A stretch of 64,000 bases of DNA from Winogradskyella vincentii (lineage in GTDB: Bacteria > Bacteroidota > Bacteroidia > Flavobacteriales > Flavobacteriaceae), in contig NZ_JAIUJS010000008.1 in NCBI RefSeq assembly GCF_020166345.1, positions 1 through 64,000 of the forward strand, written 5' to 3'. Below, one piece after another: positions 9,032 through 18,784 of this stretch. The notes under the pieces are model-generated. The model was not told where the DNA came from. It worked only from the letters and a program-made list of their open reading frames with translations, and ran no database searches. A program made the position numbers and the translations under genes. Each line of letters starts with the position of its first letter. The stretch's first letter is position 1.

Positions 9032-11602
9032 TTAAAATTGTTGTCCGATAATGAAGTGAGTTTCCCATCCATTTTTAACAGTTCGACCTGGTAGAGGATC
9101 GAAACCATGACCAAAATCTATACCCAATAATCCAAAGGCTGGCATAAATATTCTTAAACCAACACCTGCAGATCTATTGAGATCAAACGGATTGAAATCT
9201 CTAAAGCTATTAACAGATGCTCCAGCTTCTAAAAAGGTTAAAGCATAAATTTTAGCTTGTGCACCCAAAGTTATAGGGTACCTCAATTCTAATGAAAACT
9301 TGTTATATATTGATCCACCATCTTGAGTTGATAGCGATTGATTTGGATAACCACGTAATTGAATTATTTCTCTTCCATCTAAAGCAAAGTTTCCTAAACC
9401 ATCACCACCAAGGAAAAATCTTTCAAAAGGTATAACACCTCTATCGTTGTTATATGCACCTAAGAAACCAAATTCAACACTCGGTCTTAAAACGAGCTTT
9501 TTAGTTAATTCGGTATACCAATCTGCCTTAAACTTTATTTTGTAAAATTCTAACCAATTAAAACGTTCTTGGTCAATTTCACCGATGCGCTCTAAGTCAT
9601 CCGGATCAGTTGGGTCTAGAGAATCCCTTTCATCAGCTAAAGCTTCATAATCAACACCATTAACCAAGGAATATGGGAAAGTAGCCTTTGCTGATATTGA
9701 AAAATTTGAACCACCAGTTGGATAAATAGGATCGTTATAAAGGTTATTTCTACTTAAACCAATGGTGTAAGATAAATTATTAGAGGTTCCGTTTCCAAAC
9801 GTAAATAGCCCTGTGTTATAATTATTAAGATCGTAATGCTGATAACTTATTGCTTGAGAAAGTAAAAAGAAATCATCTGGTCTCTTTAATCTGGTAGATG
9901 CACCAAATGTTATACCTGTAATATTAAAACTTCTACTTTTATCTGCTCTTCTGCTTTGAGGGTCAAATAAAAATTGTCTAGAATAGGATAATGAAGTTGA
10001 AAGTTGGAATGGTTTTTTACCACCTAACCATGGTTCACTAAAAGAAAAACTATAAGTCTGAAAGAACTGACTAGCTTGAAGCCTTAATGCTAAACTTTGA
10101 CCATCACCTCTAGGGACTGGCTTATAAGCTTCCTTTTTAAATATGTCTTTTATTGCAAAGTTGTTAAAAGACAAACCGAGTGTTCCGATAAAGCCACCAC
10201 CACCGTAACCACCTTGTAATTGAATCTGGCTAGAACCTTGCTCTACAACTGAATACTCAACATCGAGAGTTCCATCAACAGGGTTTGGGTTTTTGATATT
10301 AGGTGCAATTTGCTGAGCATCAAAAAATCCTAATTGACCAAGCTCTCTAATTGTTCTAATAATATTTGCCTTACTATACAATTGTCCTGGACGTGTTCTA
10401 ATTTCTCTATATATTACATGGTCGTTAGTTACATCATTTCCAACTACCGTTACATTATTAAAATAGGCTGGTTTACCCTCTGATATTCTTATCTCCATAT
10501 CAATAACATTACCTTCTGCACTCACTTCTACTGGATTAATAGTAGAAAACATGTATCCGAAGTTTTGATATGCATTTGTTAAATCATTGGCATCAGGATT
10601 ATTTGGGTCTGCTATACGCTCTCTTAATTCAACACCATTATAAGTGTCTCCTGGTTTAATTTTTAAGATACTAGATAAATAGCTATCTGAATAAACTGTA
10701 TTACCTACAAAATCTATTTTTCCAAAGGTATATTTTTCACCTTCCTCAACATTAATATTTAAACTGATAGTATTGTCATTGTTGTAAATAATAGAATCTG
10801 ATACTACCCTTGCGTCTCTATATCCTTTGGCTTTATAATAATCTACAACACTTACAAGGTCAGTTTTATAGTCTTCCTCAATGTACTTAGATCTTTTAAG
10901 AATACGAATTGGGTTTTTTTGCTTCGTGTTTTTCATTGCTTTACGAAGCTTTTTCCCTTTAATTTTTTCATTGCCGATAAAAGAGATATCCTTAATCTTA
11001 ACCTTTTCACCTTTATCTATTTTAATAAGCATATCAACGCGCTCCTTCTTAACTGAATCTATTACCTGGGAAGTGATTATGTTTATTTTAGCATTAAGAA
11101 ACCCTTTCTTTTGGTATTTATTGGAAAGATAATTACGCGTATTAGCTATTAAATTTTCAGTAACCTTAACTCCAGATTGAAGATTGTTTTCTTGGATGAT
11201 TTCATCTTTTTTACCTTTTTTTACCCCAGATATTGTAAGGTCCAATAGTTCTGGCAAATCCATAAGGTTTATCTCTAGATTTGCAGTATTACCATCAATG
11301 TTAGTTACGTATATATCTATACTACTAAATAGGTTAGATTTCCACAGTGTTTTTACAGCATTTGCTATTTTCTCACCACCTATTTGAATTTCTTCATTTT
11401 TTCTAAGTTTAGAATAAGCTATAATTGTTTGTGGACTGAAATTAGTGTTTCCAGTAACATTAATTTCTTTTATTAAATACTTAGCGCCTTCAACCTGAGC
11501 ATTAGCAGTTATCGTTGCAATAAAGAACAATACTATGGTTATAAACGTTGTAAAGGAGATTAGTACTCTATTAAGGGGTAAGTTGTTCGCTTGTTTTTCC
11601 AA
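9032..11602 (-). CDS. bamA: Outer membrane protein assembly factor BamA
   Basis: This 856-residue Omp85 protein has a signal peptide (about 1-36, ending ANAQ), five POTRA domains (about 40-450) and a 16-strand barrel at the C-terminus. The loop-6 motif is LRGY in place of the proteobacterial VRGF, and the protein ends in a phenylalanine, as barrel substrates do. It inserts beta-barrels into the outer membrane. Its start overlaps the 3' end of uppS by 32 bp, and the two ompH genes follow, giving the order uppS-bamA-ompH-ompH. Confidence 0.96.
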   Translation of the reverse strand: MEKQANNLPLNRVLISFTTFITIVLFFIATITANAQVEGAKYLIKEINVTGNTNFSPQTIIAYSKLRKNEEIQIGGEKIANAVKTLWKSNLFSSIDIYVTNIDGNTANLEINLMDLPELLDLTISGVKKGKKDEIIQENNLQSGVKVTENLIANTRNYLSNKYQKKGFLNAKINIITSQVIDSVKKERVDMLIKIDKGEKVKIKDISFIGNEKIKGKKLRKAMKNTKQKNPIRILKRSKYIEEDYKTDLVSVVDYYKAKGYRDARVVSDSIIYNNDNTISLNINVEEGEKYTFGKIDFVGNTVYSDSYLSSILKIKPGDTYNGVELRERIADPNNPDANDLTNAYQNFGYMFSTINPVEVSAEGNVIDMEIRISEGKPAYFNNVTVVGNDVTNDHVIYREIRTRPGQLYSKANIIRTIRELGQLGFFDAQQIAPNIKNPNPVDGTLDVEYSVVEQGSSQIQLQGGYGGGGFIGTLGLSFNNFAIKDIFKKEAYKPVPRGDGQSLALRLQASQFFQTYSFSFSEPWLGGKKPFQLSTSLSYSRQFLFDPQSRRADKSRSFNITGITFGASTRLKRPDDFFLLSQAISYQHYDLNNYNTGLFTFGNGTSNNLSYTIGLSRNNLYNDPIYPTGGSNFSISAKATFPYSLVNGVDYEALADERDSLDPTDPDDLERIGEIDQERFNWLEFYKIKFKADWYTELTKKLVLRPSVEFGFLGAYNNDRGVIPFERFFLGGDGLGNFALDGREIIQLRGYPNQSLSTQDGGSIYNKFSLELRYPITLGAQAKIYALTFLEAGASVNSFRDFNPFDLNRSAGVGLRIFMPAFGLLGIDFGHGFDPLPGRTVKNGWETHFIIGQQF

Positions 11603-12314
11603 ATCTTCGTTCTCTATTTTGATAATTTATGAGGGCCTCGTACAGATTTTCTTTTTTAAAATCTGGCCATAAAATATCTGTAAAATATAATTCTGCATAG
11701 GCGATTTGCCAAAGCAAAAAATTACTAATACGTTGTTCTCCACTTGTTCTAATTAGTAGGTCAACGTCTGGTAAATTTTGCGTGTAAAGATGCTTATTTA
11801 TAATGGATTCATCAATACTTTCAGAGGAAATTATATTATTTTTAACTTTAACTGATAATTCCTTAATAACATTAACAATTTCCTCACGAGAACCATAGCT
11901 TAACGCTAAAGTTAATGTCATATTCGTATTGTTTTTGGTTTTTTCTATAACATCTAATAGTTCAGAATATGCTTTTTTAGGTAAATCTTTTAAGCAACCA
12001 ATAGCAGAAAGTCTAATATTATTGTCTTGTAAAGTTTTTATCTCTTTTTTTAAAGACCTGACCAATAACTTCATTAGAGTTTGCACTTCTATTTTTGGTC
12101 TATTCCAGTTTTCAGTTGAAAACGCATAAAGAGTGAGGTTTTTTATGCCAAGTTCAGCACTAGCTTCTACTGTTTCCCTAACAGATTTTGTTCCGTTTTC
12201 ATGACCAATGACTCGCACTAACCCTTTTTGCTTTGCCCAGCGTCCATTACCGTCCATTATTATGGCAACATGGTTAGGTAGTTTATCTTTGTTTATTTGG
12301 TCTTTTAAGCTCAT
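11571..12314 (-). CDS. uppS: Isoprenyl transferase (undecaprenyl diphosphate synthase)
   Basis: This 247-residue cis-prenyltransferase makes the C55 lipid carrier for peptidoglycan and surface glycans. The catalytic Asp21 lies in IIMDGNGRWA, with the STENW segment and the C-terminal RTSGEQRISNFLLWQ signature also present. The length is normal. The ATG abuts the stop of porG (12315), and its own 3' end overlaps bamA, so porG-uppS-bamA are tightly co-transcribed. Confidence 0.96.
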   Translation of the reverse strand: MSLKDQINKDKLPNHVAIIMDGNGRWAKQKGLVRVIGHENGTKSVRETVEASAELGIKNLTLYAFSTENWNRPKIEVQTLMKLLVRSLKKEIKTLQDNNIRLSAIGCLKDLPKKAYSELLDVIEKTKNNTNMTLTLALSYGSREEIVNVIKELSVKVKNNIISSESIDESIINKHLYTQNLPDVDLLIRTSGEQRISNFLLWQIAYAELYFTDILWPDFKKENLYEALINYQNRERRFGKTSEQLTP

Positions 12315-13004
12315 TTAAAAATTACAATAGCAAGGTCTTCTTCCAAAGGTGTAAGTTAGTGTAAATCCTGTAAATACATACCAATCATTACTATTAGTAT
12401 TTCCAAAACTAAATCGTTCTCTAAATTCTGCATCTGGAACGCTTCCATCAATCTCGTCAGTAAAGGTATATCTTGTGCCAATTTCTGCTGCTAGGACCAA
12501 ATGATTTGAGATATTAGTTTTATAGCCTAAAACCATTGGTATTCCATAGGCCCAACTAGAAGTGTTTTCAGATGTTATAATGCCGTTTTCATCAAAATAG
12601 AAATTATCATGATTTGCTGTAGTTATACCAGTGTATAGATACGGTGTGCCTTGTATGCCTACTTGATGAAGATCAAAATCCCAAAAGGTAAACTCCATAC
12701 CCACAGAAATTTCTAATATATCGTTACTAAAACTATAGTCTCTTTCTACTCGCCTAGGATCACTAGATTTACTATCGAGTCCTTCTAATTCACTAAAAAT
12801 AATTGACGCTCTAAAGGAATGTCTGGGGCTTCTATTCCATTTAAAAATAGCGCCTAATGCCGGTTGATTTGGAGAAATGTAATTGGTAGCTCCAACATCG
12901 CCAATAAAATTACTTCCACCAGCAAAAATACCAACTTCATAAATCTGAGCGTCTATATTTTGGCTTATGAAAATACTCAATATAACTAGGAAAAAATACC
13001 TCAT
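12315..13004 (-). CDS. porG: Type IX secretion protein PorG-like outer membrane protein (DUF6089)
   Basis: This 229-residue protein has a signal peptide (about 1-19, ending IDAQ) and a small outer-membrane barrel. The opening EVGIFAGGSNFIGDVG and the closing strand are those of the DUF6089/PorG family. In Porphyromonas gingivalis PorG is tied to the PorKN ring of the T9SS and its gene is beside uppS and bamA, the same neighbourhood as here. Assignment rests on family resemblance plus this gene order. It touches uppS with no gap. Confidence 0.8.
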   Translation of the reverse strand: MRYFFLVILSIFISQNIDAQIYEVGIFAGGSNFIGDVGATNYISPNQPALGAIFKWNRSPRHSFRASIIFSELEGLDSKSSDPRRVERDYSFSNDILEISVGMEFTFWDFDLHQVGIQGTPYLYTGITTANHDNFYFDENGIITSENTSSWAYGIPMVLGYKTNISNHLVLAAEIGTRYTFTDEIDGSVPDAEFRERFSFGNTNSNDWYVFTGFTLTYTFGRRPCYCNF

Positions 13005-13103
13005 AAAATTCTCAAAGTTTGCAAATATAATAATTATGATGAGCCTTTAACAATTTGAATTAAATTGTCTTAGAGATAAACAGATTAAATGGGTATTTAT
13101 TGT

Positions 13104-13982
13104 TTAGTTTCTCCGATCTTCTCCCCAGAGTAATTTTTTTCTTAATGTATCTAAAAATGACTCATCAATCAATTCTACCATTCTTATTACAAAGTCAGCT
13201 TTTTTAATAATCACCTTAGTGCTGTTTGGTAAGGTAATGATCCGAGAATCTAGTGACAAGAGAAATTGGTCCTCTCTACCGTCAACTTTAAACTTCACGG
13301 ATGTGTTATCTGGTATTATTAGAGGCCTAGCACTTAGGTTATGCGGTGCAATAGGCGTTAATACAAAGTTGTTAGCATCTGGTGTAATAACAGGTCCTCC
13401 ACAACTTAATGAATAACCTGTTGAACCTGTAGGTGTGGAAAGGATAAGGCCATCCGCCCAATATGAGGTTAAATATTCATCATTAAGGTGAGTTTCAACA
13501 GTAATCATTGAGGTTGTATTCTTCCTGCTTATGGCAATTTCGTTTAGTGCGAAGTTCGTGTTTTCAATATCCTCATTCTTTGGGCTAGTTGTAACACTTA
13601 ACAATGAACGCTCTGATATTTTATAGGCACCTTTGAATATTTCATTCAAGGCATTTGAGATTTCATCTGTCTGTATTGTTGCCAGAAATCCTAGACGCCC
13701 AGTATTTATACCTACAATCGGAATCCCTAAATCTCTTACAAAAGTTATTGCTCTTAGAATTGTACCGTCTCCTCCAATACTAATTAGTAAATTAAAGGAA
13801 TCATCTAGGGTATTGAATTGTTTTACAGATGAATTATCTTGAATAGAATCAGTTTGCTTGCTTAAAAAATCTGATTCGACAAAAACATCTATGTTATGTT
13901 CTAAAAGTATTTTTAGAAGAATATTAAAGGCCTCTTGGTTGGATTCCTTTGCATAATTTTGACCATAAACAGCAATTTTCAT
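13104..13982 (-). CDS. nadK: NAD kinase
   Basis: This 292-residue cytosolic enzyme phosphorylates NAD to NADP. The GGDGT motif (in LLISIGGDGTILRA) and the downstream GSTGYSLSCGGPV glycine-rich motif are intact, and the length is normal. It lies 5 bp downstream of the CBS-domain gene on the same strand, an arrangement common in flavobacteria. Confidence 0.96.
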   Translation of the reverse strand: MKIAVYGQNYAKESNQEAFNILLKILLEHNIDVFVESDFLSKQTDSIQDNSSVKQFNTLDDSFNLLISIGGDGTILRAITFVRDLGIPIVGINTGRLGFLATIQTDEISNALNEIFKGAYKISERSLLSVTTSPKNEDIENTNFALNEIAISRKNTTSMITVETHLNDEYLTSYWADGLILSTPTGSTGYSLSCGGPVITPDANNFVLTPIAPHNLSARPLIIPDNTSVKFKVDGREDQFLLSLDSRIITLPNSTKVIIKKADFVIRMVELIDESFLDTLRKKLLWGEDRRN

Positions 13983-13987
13983 ATCAA

Positions 13988-14644
13988 TTACATGTTTAAA
14001 TATTTATCAAGATATTGTGAGCGTTCTTTCAAACTATTTAGATAAGTGTCATCTTCATGACCCGAAACTATATTATAACTGTAACGTCTAAAGGTCTGAA
14101 TAACCTCGTTTAGACTTGCGTTGGCAATTTTAATAGTAACTTTAACTAAATCACCATCCATTTTAGAGATAAATGCACCTAATAATTTGGCATCATTAGA
14201 TTCAACAATTTGACTTATTTCACTGAAAGAATAGTCATTAATACCCTTTTCAACAATTATTATTCCTCCTGGCTCAGAGAAAAATGGAGTTTCATTAAAT
14301 AAGTGAATAATATCGTTCAATTCATAATAACCAATATAGGTGTTATCCATCCTTAACACAGGCATTATGTTAGAGTCGTTTTGTGCAAAAGCCTCTAAAA
14401 CATCAAGCCAATTTGTGGTGTCTCTAACGTAGAAGCCCTCAACTGCATAGTTGCAATCGCTTATGGAAATTGCACCATCAAAGCAATGTGCGTCTGTTTC
14501 AGAAATGCAACCCATATAAATTCCATCTTTGTGAATTGGAACATGCGAATAAGTCAGATTATTAAAAAGTAATTGTAAATCACTTATTTTATCTGTGATA
14601 CTTAGTGGTTTAATATCATTTATTATGTATTGCTGTAATTGCAT
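13988..14644 (-). CDS. CBS domain protein
   Basis: This 218-residue protein starts at the ATG at 14644 (MQLQQYI...). The frame is open to 14689, but the additional 15 residues are hydrophobic and atypical. Two CBS motifs span about residues 5-125, and a C-terminal ACT-like segment follows. CBS pairs bind adenosine nucleotides and regulate partners. Its constant position just before nadK (5 bp) suggests, but does not prove, a link with NAD(P) or adenylate sensing. It is divergent from pdxJ. Confidence 0.82.
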   Translation of the reverse strand: MQLQQYIINDIKPLSITDKISDLQLLFNNLTYSHVPIHKDGIYMGCISETDAHCFDGAISISDCNYAVEGFYVRDTTNWLDVLEAFAQNDSNIMPVLRMDNTYIGYYELNDIIHLFNETPFFSEPGGIIIVEKGINDYSFSEISQIVESNDAKLLGAFISKMDGDLVKVTIKIANASLNEVIQTFRRYSYNIVSGHEDDTYLNSLKERSQYLDKYLNM

Positions 14645-14707
14645 TATGGGACTATTAATTAGGCGCAAATTAATCAAAAATAACCACAAAAAGCATCATG
14701 TACTTCG

Positions 14708-14715
14708 TATTTTTG
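14708..14715 (+). promoter_or_regulatory. -7 element of the pdxJ promoter
   Basis: The sequence TATTTTTG matches the Bacteroidota TAnnTTTG consensus exactly, 22 bp before the pdxJ ATG. No convincing -33 TTG partner is visible. Confidence 0.55.
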
Positions 14716-14737
14716 TATTTCAAAAAATTGAGATTAA

Positions 14738-15451
14738 ATGACCAAGTTAAGTGTTAATATTAATAAGATTGCCACACTAAGAAACAGTAGAGGAGGTGAC
14801 CTGCCCAATGTTGTACAGTTTGCTAAGGATGTTCAAAGATTTGGGGCAGAAGGGGTTACGATACATCCGAGACCTGATGAAAGACATATTAGATATCAAG
14901 ATGCATACGATTTAAAACCAGTAGTGCACACTGAATATAATATTGAAGGTAATCCAATACCCAAGTTTATTGATCTGGTTTTAGACATAAAACCAACTCA
15001 AGTGACTTTAGTGCCAGATGCTGAGGATGCAATAACATCAAATGCTGGTTGGGACACCATTAAACACAAAGATTTTTTAATAGAGGTAATTAAAGAATTT
15101 AAAGACAATGGTATCAGAACTTCCATTTTTGTTGATCCAGATATGTGCCAGATACAAGGGGCAAAGGATACAGGTACAGATAGAATAGAATTATACACAG
15201 AGTCATTTGCACATCAATTTAAATTCGGGAATAAAGAAGGTATTAAACCTTATATGGAATGTGCTGGTTTAGCAAATTCGTTGCAATTAGGCATTAATGC
15301 TGGACATGATTTATCACTAGAAAATATAAAATTCTTTAAGGAAAATATTACAGGACTCCTTGAGGTATCAATTGGGCATGCATTGGTATCGGAAAGTCTT
15401 TATCTCGGAGTTGAAAATGTAATTCAAATGTATTTGCACAGACTACAATGA
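14738..15451 (+). CDS. pdxJ: Pyridoxine 5'-phosphate synthase
   Basis: This 237-residue TIM-barrel enzyme condenses 1-deoxyxylulose 5-phosphate with aminoacetone phosphate to form pyridoxine 5'-phosphate. Family motifs KLSVNINKIATLRN, GAEGVTIHPRPDERHI and LEVSIGHALV are present, and the length is normal. Its stop overlaps the start of the following hydrolase by 4 bp (ATGA), so the two are translationally coupled. Confidence 0.96.
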   Translation: MTKLSVNINKIATLRNSRGGDLPNVVQFAKDVQRFGAEGVTIHPRPDERHIRYQDAYDLKPVVHTEYNIEGNPIPKFIDLVLDIKPTQVTLVPDAEDAITSNAGWDTIKHKDFLIEVIKEFKDNGIRTSIFVDPDMCQIQGAKDTGTDRIELYTESFAHQFKFGNKEGIKPYMECAGLANSLQLGINAGHDLSLENIKFFKENITGLLEVSIGHALVSESLYLGVENVIQMYLHRLQ

Positions 15452-16212
15452 TTTTACATTCTAATGTTATTGGTGAAGGTAATCCCTTCATAATATTGCA
15501 CGGATTTTTAGGTATGGGTGATAATTGGAAAACCTTGGCCAGAAAGTTTTCAGAATCAAGTTTCCAAGTGCATTTAGTGGATCAGAGAAATCATGGTCGT
15601 AGTTTTCATTCAGATGAATTTGACTATGAACTTTTGGCGGAAGACTTAATGCATTATTGTCAGAGCAAAGGAATGTCTGAAATTATTTTGTTAGGTCATT
15701 CAATGGGTGGAAAAACAGCCATGTTATTTGCTTCAAAATACCCAGATTTAGTAAAAAAATTAATTGTTGCAGACATATCTCCACGATATTACCCTGTGCA
15801 TCATGATGTCATTTTAGAAGGATTGAGCCAATTAGATTTTTCATTCGTCAAAACGAGACTAGAAGCAGATCAGGTTTTAGAGGAATACGTACCACAAATC
15901 GGAGTTAGGCAATTTTTGCTGAAAAATCTATATTGGGTGTATAAAGGTGAACTAGGATTGAGAATAAACCTTGAAGTTTTAAAAGAAAATGTATCAGAGG
16001 TTGGAGAAGCTTTGCCAGCTCATGCTGTTTTCGAGAAGGAAACTTTATTTCTTCGTGGGGACAGATCTGAATATATTGGAGAGGCTGATGAGGCCATAAT
16101 TAATAGCCACTTTCCAAATTCAGAAATTGTGACAATAACTAAAGCAGGTCATTGGCTTCATGCAGAAAACCCAACTGAGTTTTATGATGCTGTTATAAAA
16201 TTTGTAAATTGA
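15448..16212 (+). CDS. Alpha/beta hydrolase (YbfF-like)
   Basis: This 254-residue alpha/beta-fold hydrolase has the nucleophile elbow GHSMGG, the oxyanion segment LHGFLGMGDNW, the VDQRNHGRS motif and the late catalytic histidine in KAGHWLHAE. This set resembles YbfF-type esterases. The natural substrate is unknown. It is coupled to pdxJ by a 4-bp overlap, and a small membrane protein gene follows 16 bp later. Confidence 0.88.
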   Translation: MILHSNVIGEGNPFIILHGFLGMGDNWKTLARKFSESSFQVHLVDQRNHGRSFHSDEFDYELLAEDLMHYCQSKGMSEIILLGHSMGGKTAMLFASKYPDLVKKLIVADISPRYYPVHHDVILEGLSQLDFSFVKTRLEADQVLEEYVPQIGVRQFLLKNLYWVYKGELGLRINLEVLKENVSEVGEALPAHAVFEKETLFLRGDRSEYIGEADEAIINSHFPNSEIVTITKAGHWLHAENPTEFYDAVIKFVN

Positions 16213-16228
16213 TAAAAAATCAAAGATT

Positions 16229-16582
16229 ATGAATGTAATTATTAGACTTTTATTAAACGCTTTAGCAGTTTTCATTCTCGCACATGTTTTAGACGGTGTT
16301 ACTGTAAATGGTTATTTGGGAGCATTAATTGTTGCCGTAGTCATAGCAGTATTGAATATATTGGTAAAACCTCTACTAATTATTTTAACCTTACCAGTGA
16401 CTTTAATGACATTGGGCTTGTTTCTGTTAGTTATTAATGCGTTGATAATACTTTTGGCAGACAAATTAGTTGATGGTTTTGGGGTTTCAAGTTTTTTGAC
16501 TGCTTTGCTTTTTAGCATCCTGTTATCTATACTTCAATCGATACTACATTCAATATTTAAGGAGAAGAAGAAACCGCAATAA
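16229..16582 (+). CDS. Phage-holin-superfamily-IV-like small membrane protein
   Basis: This 117-residue protein has four closely packed hydrophobic segments (about 5-22, 30-50, 55-78 and 86-108) with the conserved 'NILVKPLLIILTLPVTLMTL' run of the family annotated as phage holin family/DUF-type 4-TM proteins. Despite the name, there is no phage context. It is a common chromosomal membrane protein of unknown role, the third gene of the pdxJ operon. Confidence 0.8.
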   Translation: MNVIIRLLLNALAVFILAHVLDGVTVNGYLGALIVAVVIAVLNILVKPLLIILTLPVTLMTLGLFLLVINALIILLADKLVDGFGVSSFLTALLFSILLSILQSILHSIFKEKKKPQ

Positions 16583-16602
16583 ATCAAAGACTTAAAGTAT
16601 TG

Positions 16603-16630
16603 TTGGGTTGTAAAAAATATTGTATTTTTG
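16603..16630 (+). promoter_or_regulatory. tig promoter (-33 TTG and -7 TAttTTTG)
   Basis: A perfect -7 element (16623-16630) has a TTG at 16603-16605, 17 nt upstream. Transcription would start near 16636, which supports translation from the ATG at 16656 rather than the open-frame start at 16620. Confidence 0.65.
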
Positions 16631-16655
16631 CAGCCCAATTTTAGTTACAATAATA

Positions 16656-17978
16656 ATGAATATCACAAGAGAGAACATCGACGAGCTTAATGCGGTAGTA
16701 AAAGTAGATATCGCAAAAGAAGATTACAGCGATAAAGTTGAAAAAATATTAACTGATTATCGTAAATCTGCCAACATTCCTGGATTTAGAAAAGGGCATG
16801 TGCCAATGAGTTTAGTTAAAAAGCAATATGGTAAAGCAGTTCTTGTTGATGAGGTAAATAAACTATTACAAGATGCAATTGGTAAGTATCTAGTAGAAGA
16901 AAAGTTAGACGTTTTAGGAAACCCATTACCAAAACCTCAAGACAATTTAGATTGGGATTCTGATGCATTTTCTTTTGAGTTTGAGCTTGGTTTAGCGCCA
17001 GAATTTGACGTTAAGTTAAAAGGTAAAAAAGCAATAACACATTATAATATAGTTGCAGATGATAAAATGATTGACAATCAGGTTGATCACATCAGAAAAC
17101 AATATGGAAAATTAGTTTCAGAAACTGAGATAGCTAAGGATTCAGAGGTAACAGGTAAATTTACCAGCGAAGAAAATGGTATTGAAAATGTTGCTACAAT
17201 TACTTTAGATAAGCTAAAAGGAAAAACAAATCCTAAGAAATTTATTGGTGCAAAAGTTGGAGACGTGATTAAATTAAAGACTAAAGGATTATTTAATGAT
17301 GATCACGATTTAATGACTTTCTTAAAAGTTTCTCACGATGATGCTCATGATTTAAATGTGGATGTAGATTTTGAAGTTAGCGAAATAAACTCAAGAGAAT
17401 TAGCAGATTTAGACCAAGAGTTGTTTGATAAACTTTTTGGAAAAGGTGTGGTGACTACTGTAACTGAATTGAAAGAAAAGATAAAAACAGACTCTGAAAA
17501 GCAATTTTCACAACAAGGAGATCAAAAATTATTAAACGATGTTACCGAGTATTTGGTAGACAATACAAAGTTTGATTTACCAGCAACATTTTTGCAAAAA
17601 TGGATGCAGACTGCAGGAGAAGAGCCAATGACTGAGGAGCAAGCTAAGGAGGAATATGAGAAGTCTGAGAAGAGTATGCGTTATCAATTAATTGAAGGTA
17701 AATTAATTAATGAGTATGATTTACAAGTTCAATTTGAAGATTTAAAAGCCTATGCACTAGAAATGATCAAAGGACAAATGGCTCAGTTTGGTCAAATGAA
17801 TCCTTCAGAAAAGGAATTAGAGGATATTGCAGCTCGTATATTATCTAATCAAGATGAAGTAAAGAGACTTTCTGAACAGTTAATGAGTCAGAAATTATTA
17901 GACTTGTATAAAAAAGAAGCAAATCTTAAAACAAAAGAAATCACTTATGATGATTTTGTAAAAGAATTTTACAGTTAA
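16656..17978 (+). CDS. tig: Trigger factor
   Basis: This 440-residue ribosome-associated folding chaperone starts at ATG 16656 (MNITRENIDELNA), the usual N-terminus; the frame extends upstream through the promoter. The ribosome-binding segment (PGFRKGHVP) is recognisable, followed by the central PPIase-like region, which is divergent as in other Bacteroidota, and the helical C-terminal arms. The neighbours clpP and clpX are in the classic order, but an intrinsic terminator lies after tig. Confidence 0.94.
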   Translation: MNITRENIDELNAVVKVDIAKEDYSDKVEKILTDYRKSANIPGFRKGHVPMSLVKKQYGKAVLVDEVNKLLQDAIGKYLVEEKLDVLGNPLPKPQDNLDWDSDAFSFEFELGLAPEFDVKLKGKKAITHYNIVADDKMIDNQVDHIRKQYGKLVSETEIAKDSEVTGKFTSEENGIENVATITLDKLKGKTNPKKFIGAKVGDVIKLKTKGLFNDDHDLMTFLKVSHDDAHDLNVDVDFEVSEINSRELADLDQELFDKLFGKGVVTTVTELKEKIKTDSEKQFSQQGDQKLLNDVTEYLVDNTKFDLPATFLQKWMQTAGEEPMTEEQAKEEYEKSEKSMRYQLIEGKLINEYDLQVQFEDLKAYALEMIKGQMAQFGQMNPSEKELEDIAARILSNQDEVKRLSEQLMSQKLLDLYKKEANLKTKEITYDDFVKEFYS

Positions 17979-18008
17979 TCAGTCTGTAAAAATATTAGTA
18001 TCTTTAAG

Positions 18009-18040
18009 GCGTAAAACTGAAAAGTTTTACGCTTTTTTTT
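18009..18040 (+). terminator. Intrinsic terminator after tig
   Basis: A 10-bp perfect stem (GCGTAAAACT with AGTTTTACGC), GAAA loop and eight T residues. It partially or wholly separates tig from clpP. Confidence 0.92.
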
Positions 18041-18066
18041 TAAAATCAAAAAACAATTTAAAATAT

Positions 18067-18741
18067 ATGAACTACGGTAAGGAATTTGAAAAATTCGCTA
18101 TTAAAGACCAAGGTGTAAGCAGTACATATTACGATAGTATAATAACCAGTATGTATCCTACAAATTTAACTCCAAACATTATAGAAGAGCGTCAGATGAA
18201 TGCTGTTGCTATGGATGTTTTCTCAAGGTTAATGATGGATCGTATTATCTTTTTAGGAACTGGTGTAAATGACCAGGTAGCTAATATTATTCAGGCTCAG
18301 TTGTTATTCTTGCAAAGTGTGGATGCTTCAAAAGATGTTCAAATTTATATCAATTCACCAGGTGGTAGTGTATATGCCGGATTAGGTATATATGACACCA
18401 TGCAATTTATTAAACCAGACGTTGCTACTATTTGTACTGGTATTGCAGCTTCGATGGCGGCAGTATTACTATGTGCTGGAGAAAAAGGAAAGAGATCAGC
18501 CCTTAAGCACTCAAGAGTAATGATTCATCAACCAATGAGTGGTACCCAAGGACAAGTATCTGATATGGAAATTGCTGTAAGAGAAACCATAAAGGTAAAA
18601 GAAGAACTTTATAACATTATTTCAAGTCATTCGGGTAAACCATATGAGCAAGTGGAGAAAGACTCAGATAGAGATTACTGGATGAAATCTAGTGAAGCAC
18701 TAGAATACGGAATGATTGATGAGGTTTTAGAACGCAAGTAG
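18067..18741 (+). CDS. clpP: ATP-dependent Clp protease proteolytic subunit
   Basis: This 224-residue serine protease subunit of the ClpXP barrel has the catalytic Ser129 in [10 protein letters not shown], His154 in VMIHQP and the typical [10 protein letters not shown] loop. The length is normal for Bacteroidota, which carry a longer N-terminal extension. clpX follows 43 bp downstream on the same strand. Confidence 0.97.
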   Translation: MNYGKEFEKFAIKDQGVSSTYYDSIITSMYPTNLTPNIIEERQMNAVAMDVFSRLMMDRIIFLGTGVNDQVANIIQAQLLFLQSVDASKDVQIYINSPGGSVYAGLGIYDTMQFIKPDVATICTGIAASMAAVLLCAGEKGKRSALKHSRVMIHQPMSGTQGQVSDMEIAVRETIKVKEELYNIISSHSGKPYEQVEKDSDRDYWMKSSEALEYGMIDEVLERK

Positions 18742-18784
18742 TACTTGTTGTTTACGACTATATCTACAAACTAGAATTAATATT

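Noticed and set aside
9032-11602. Several long opposite-strand open frames inside bamA and the AsmA gene
   Set aside because: They lack family similarity, sit wholly inside well-conserved genes and reflect codon bias of the real strand.
16229-16582. Phage remnant, because of the holin-like family name
   Set aside because: There are no other phage genes; the protein is a common chromosomal four-helix membrane protein in an operon with pdxJ.
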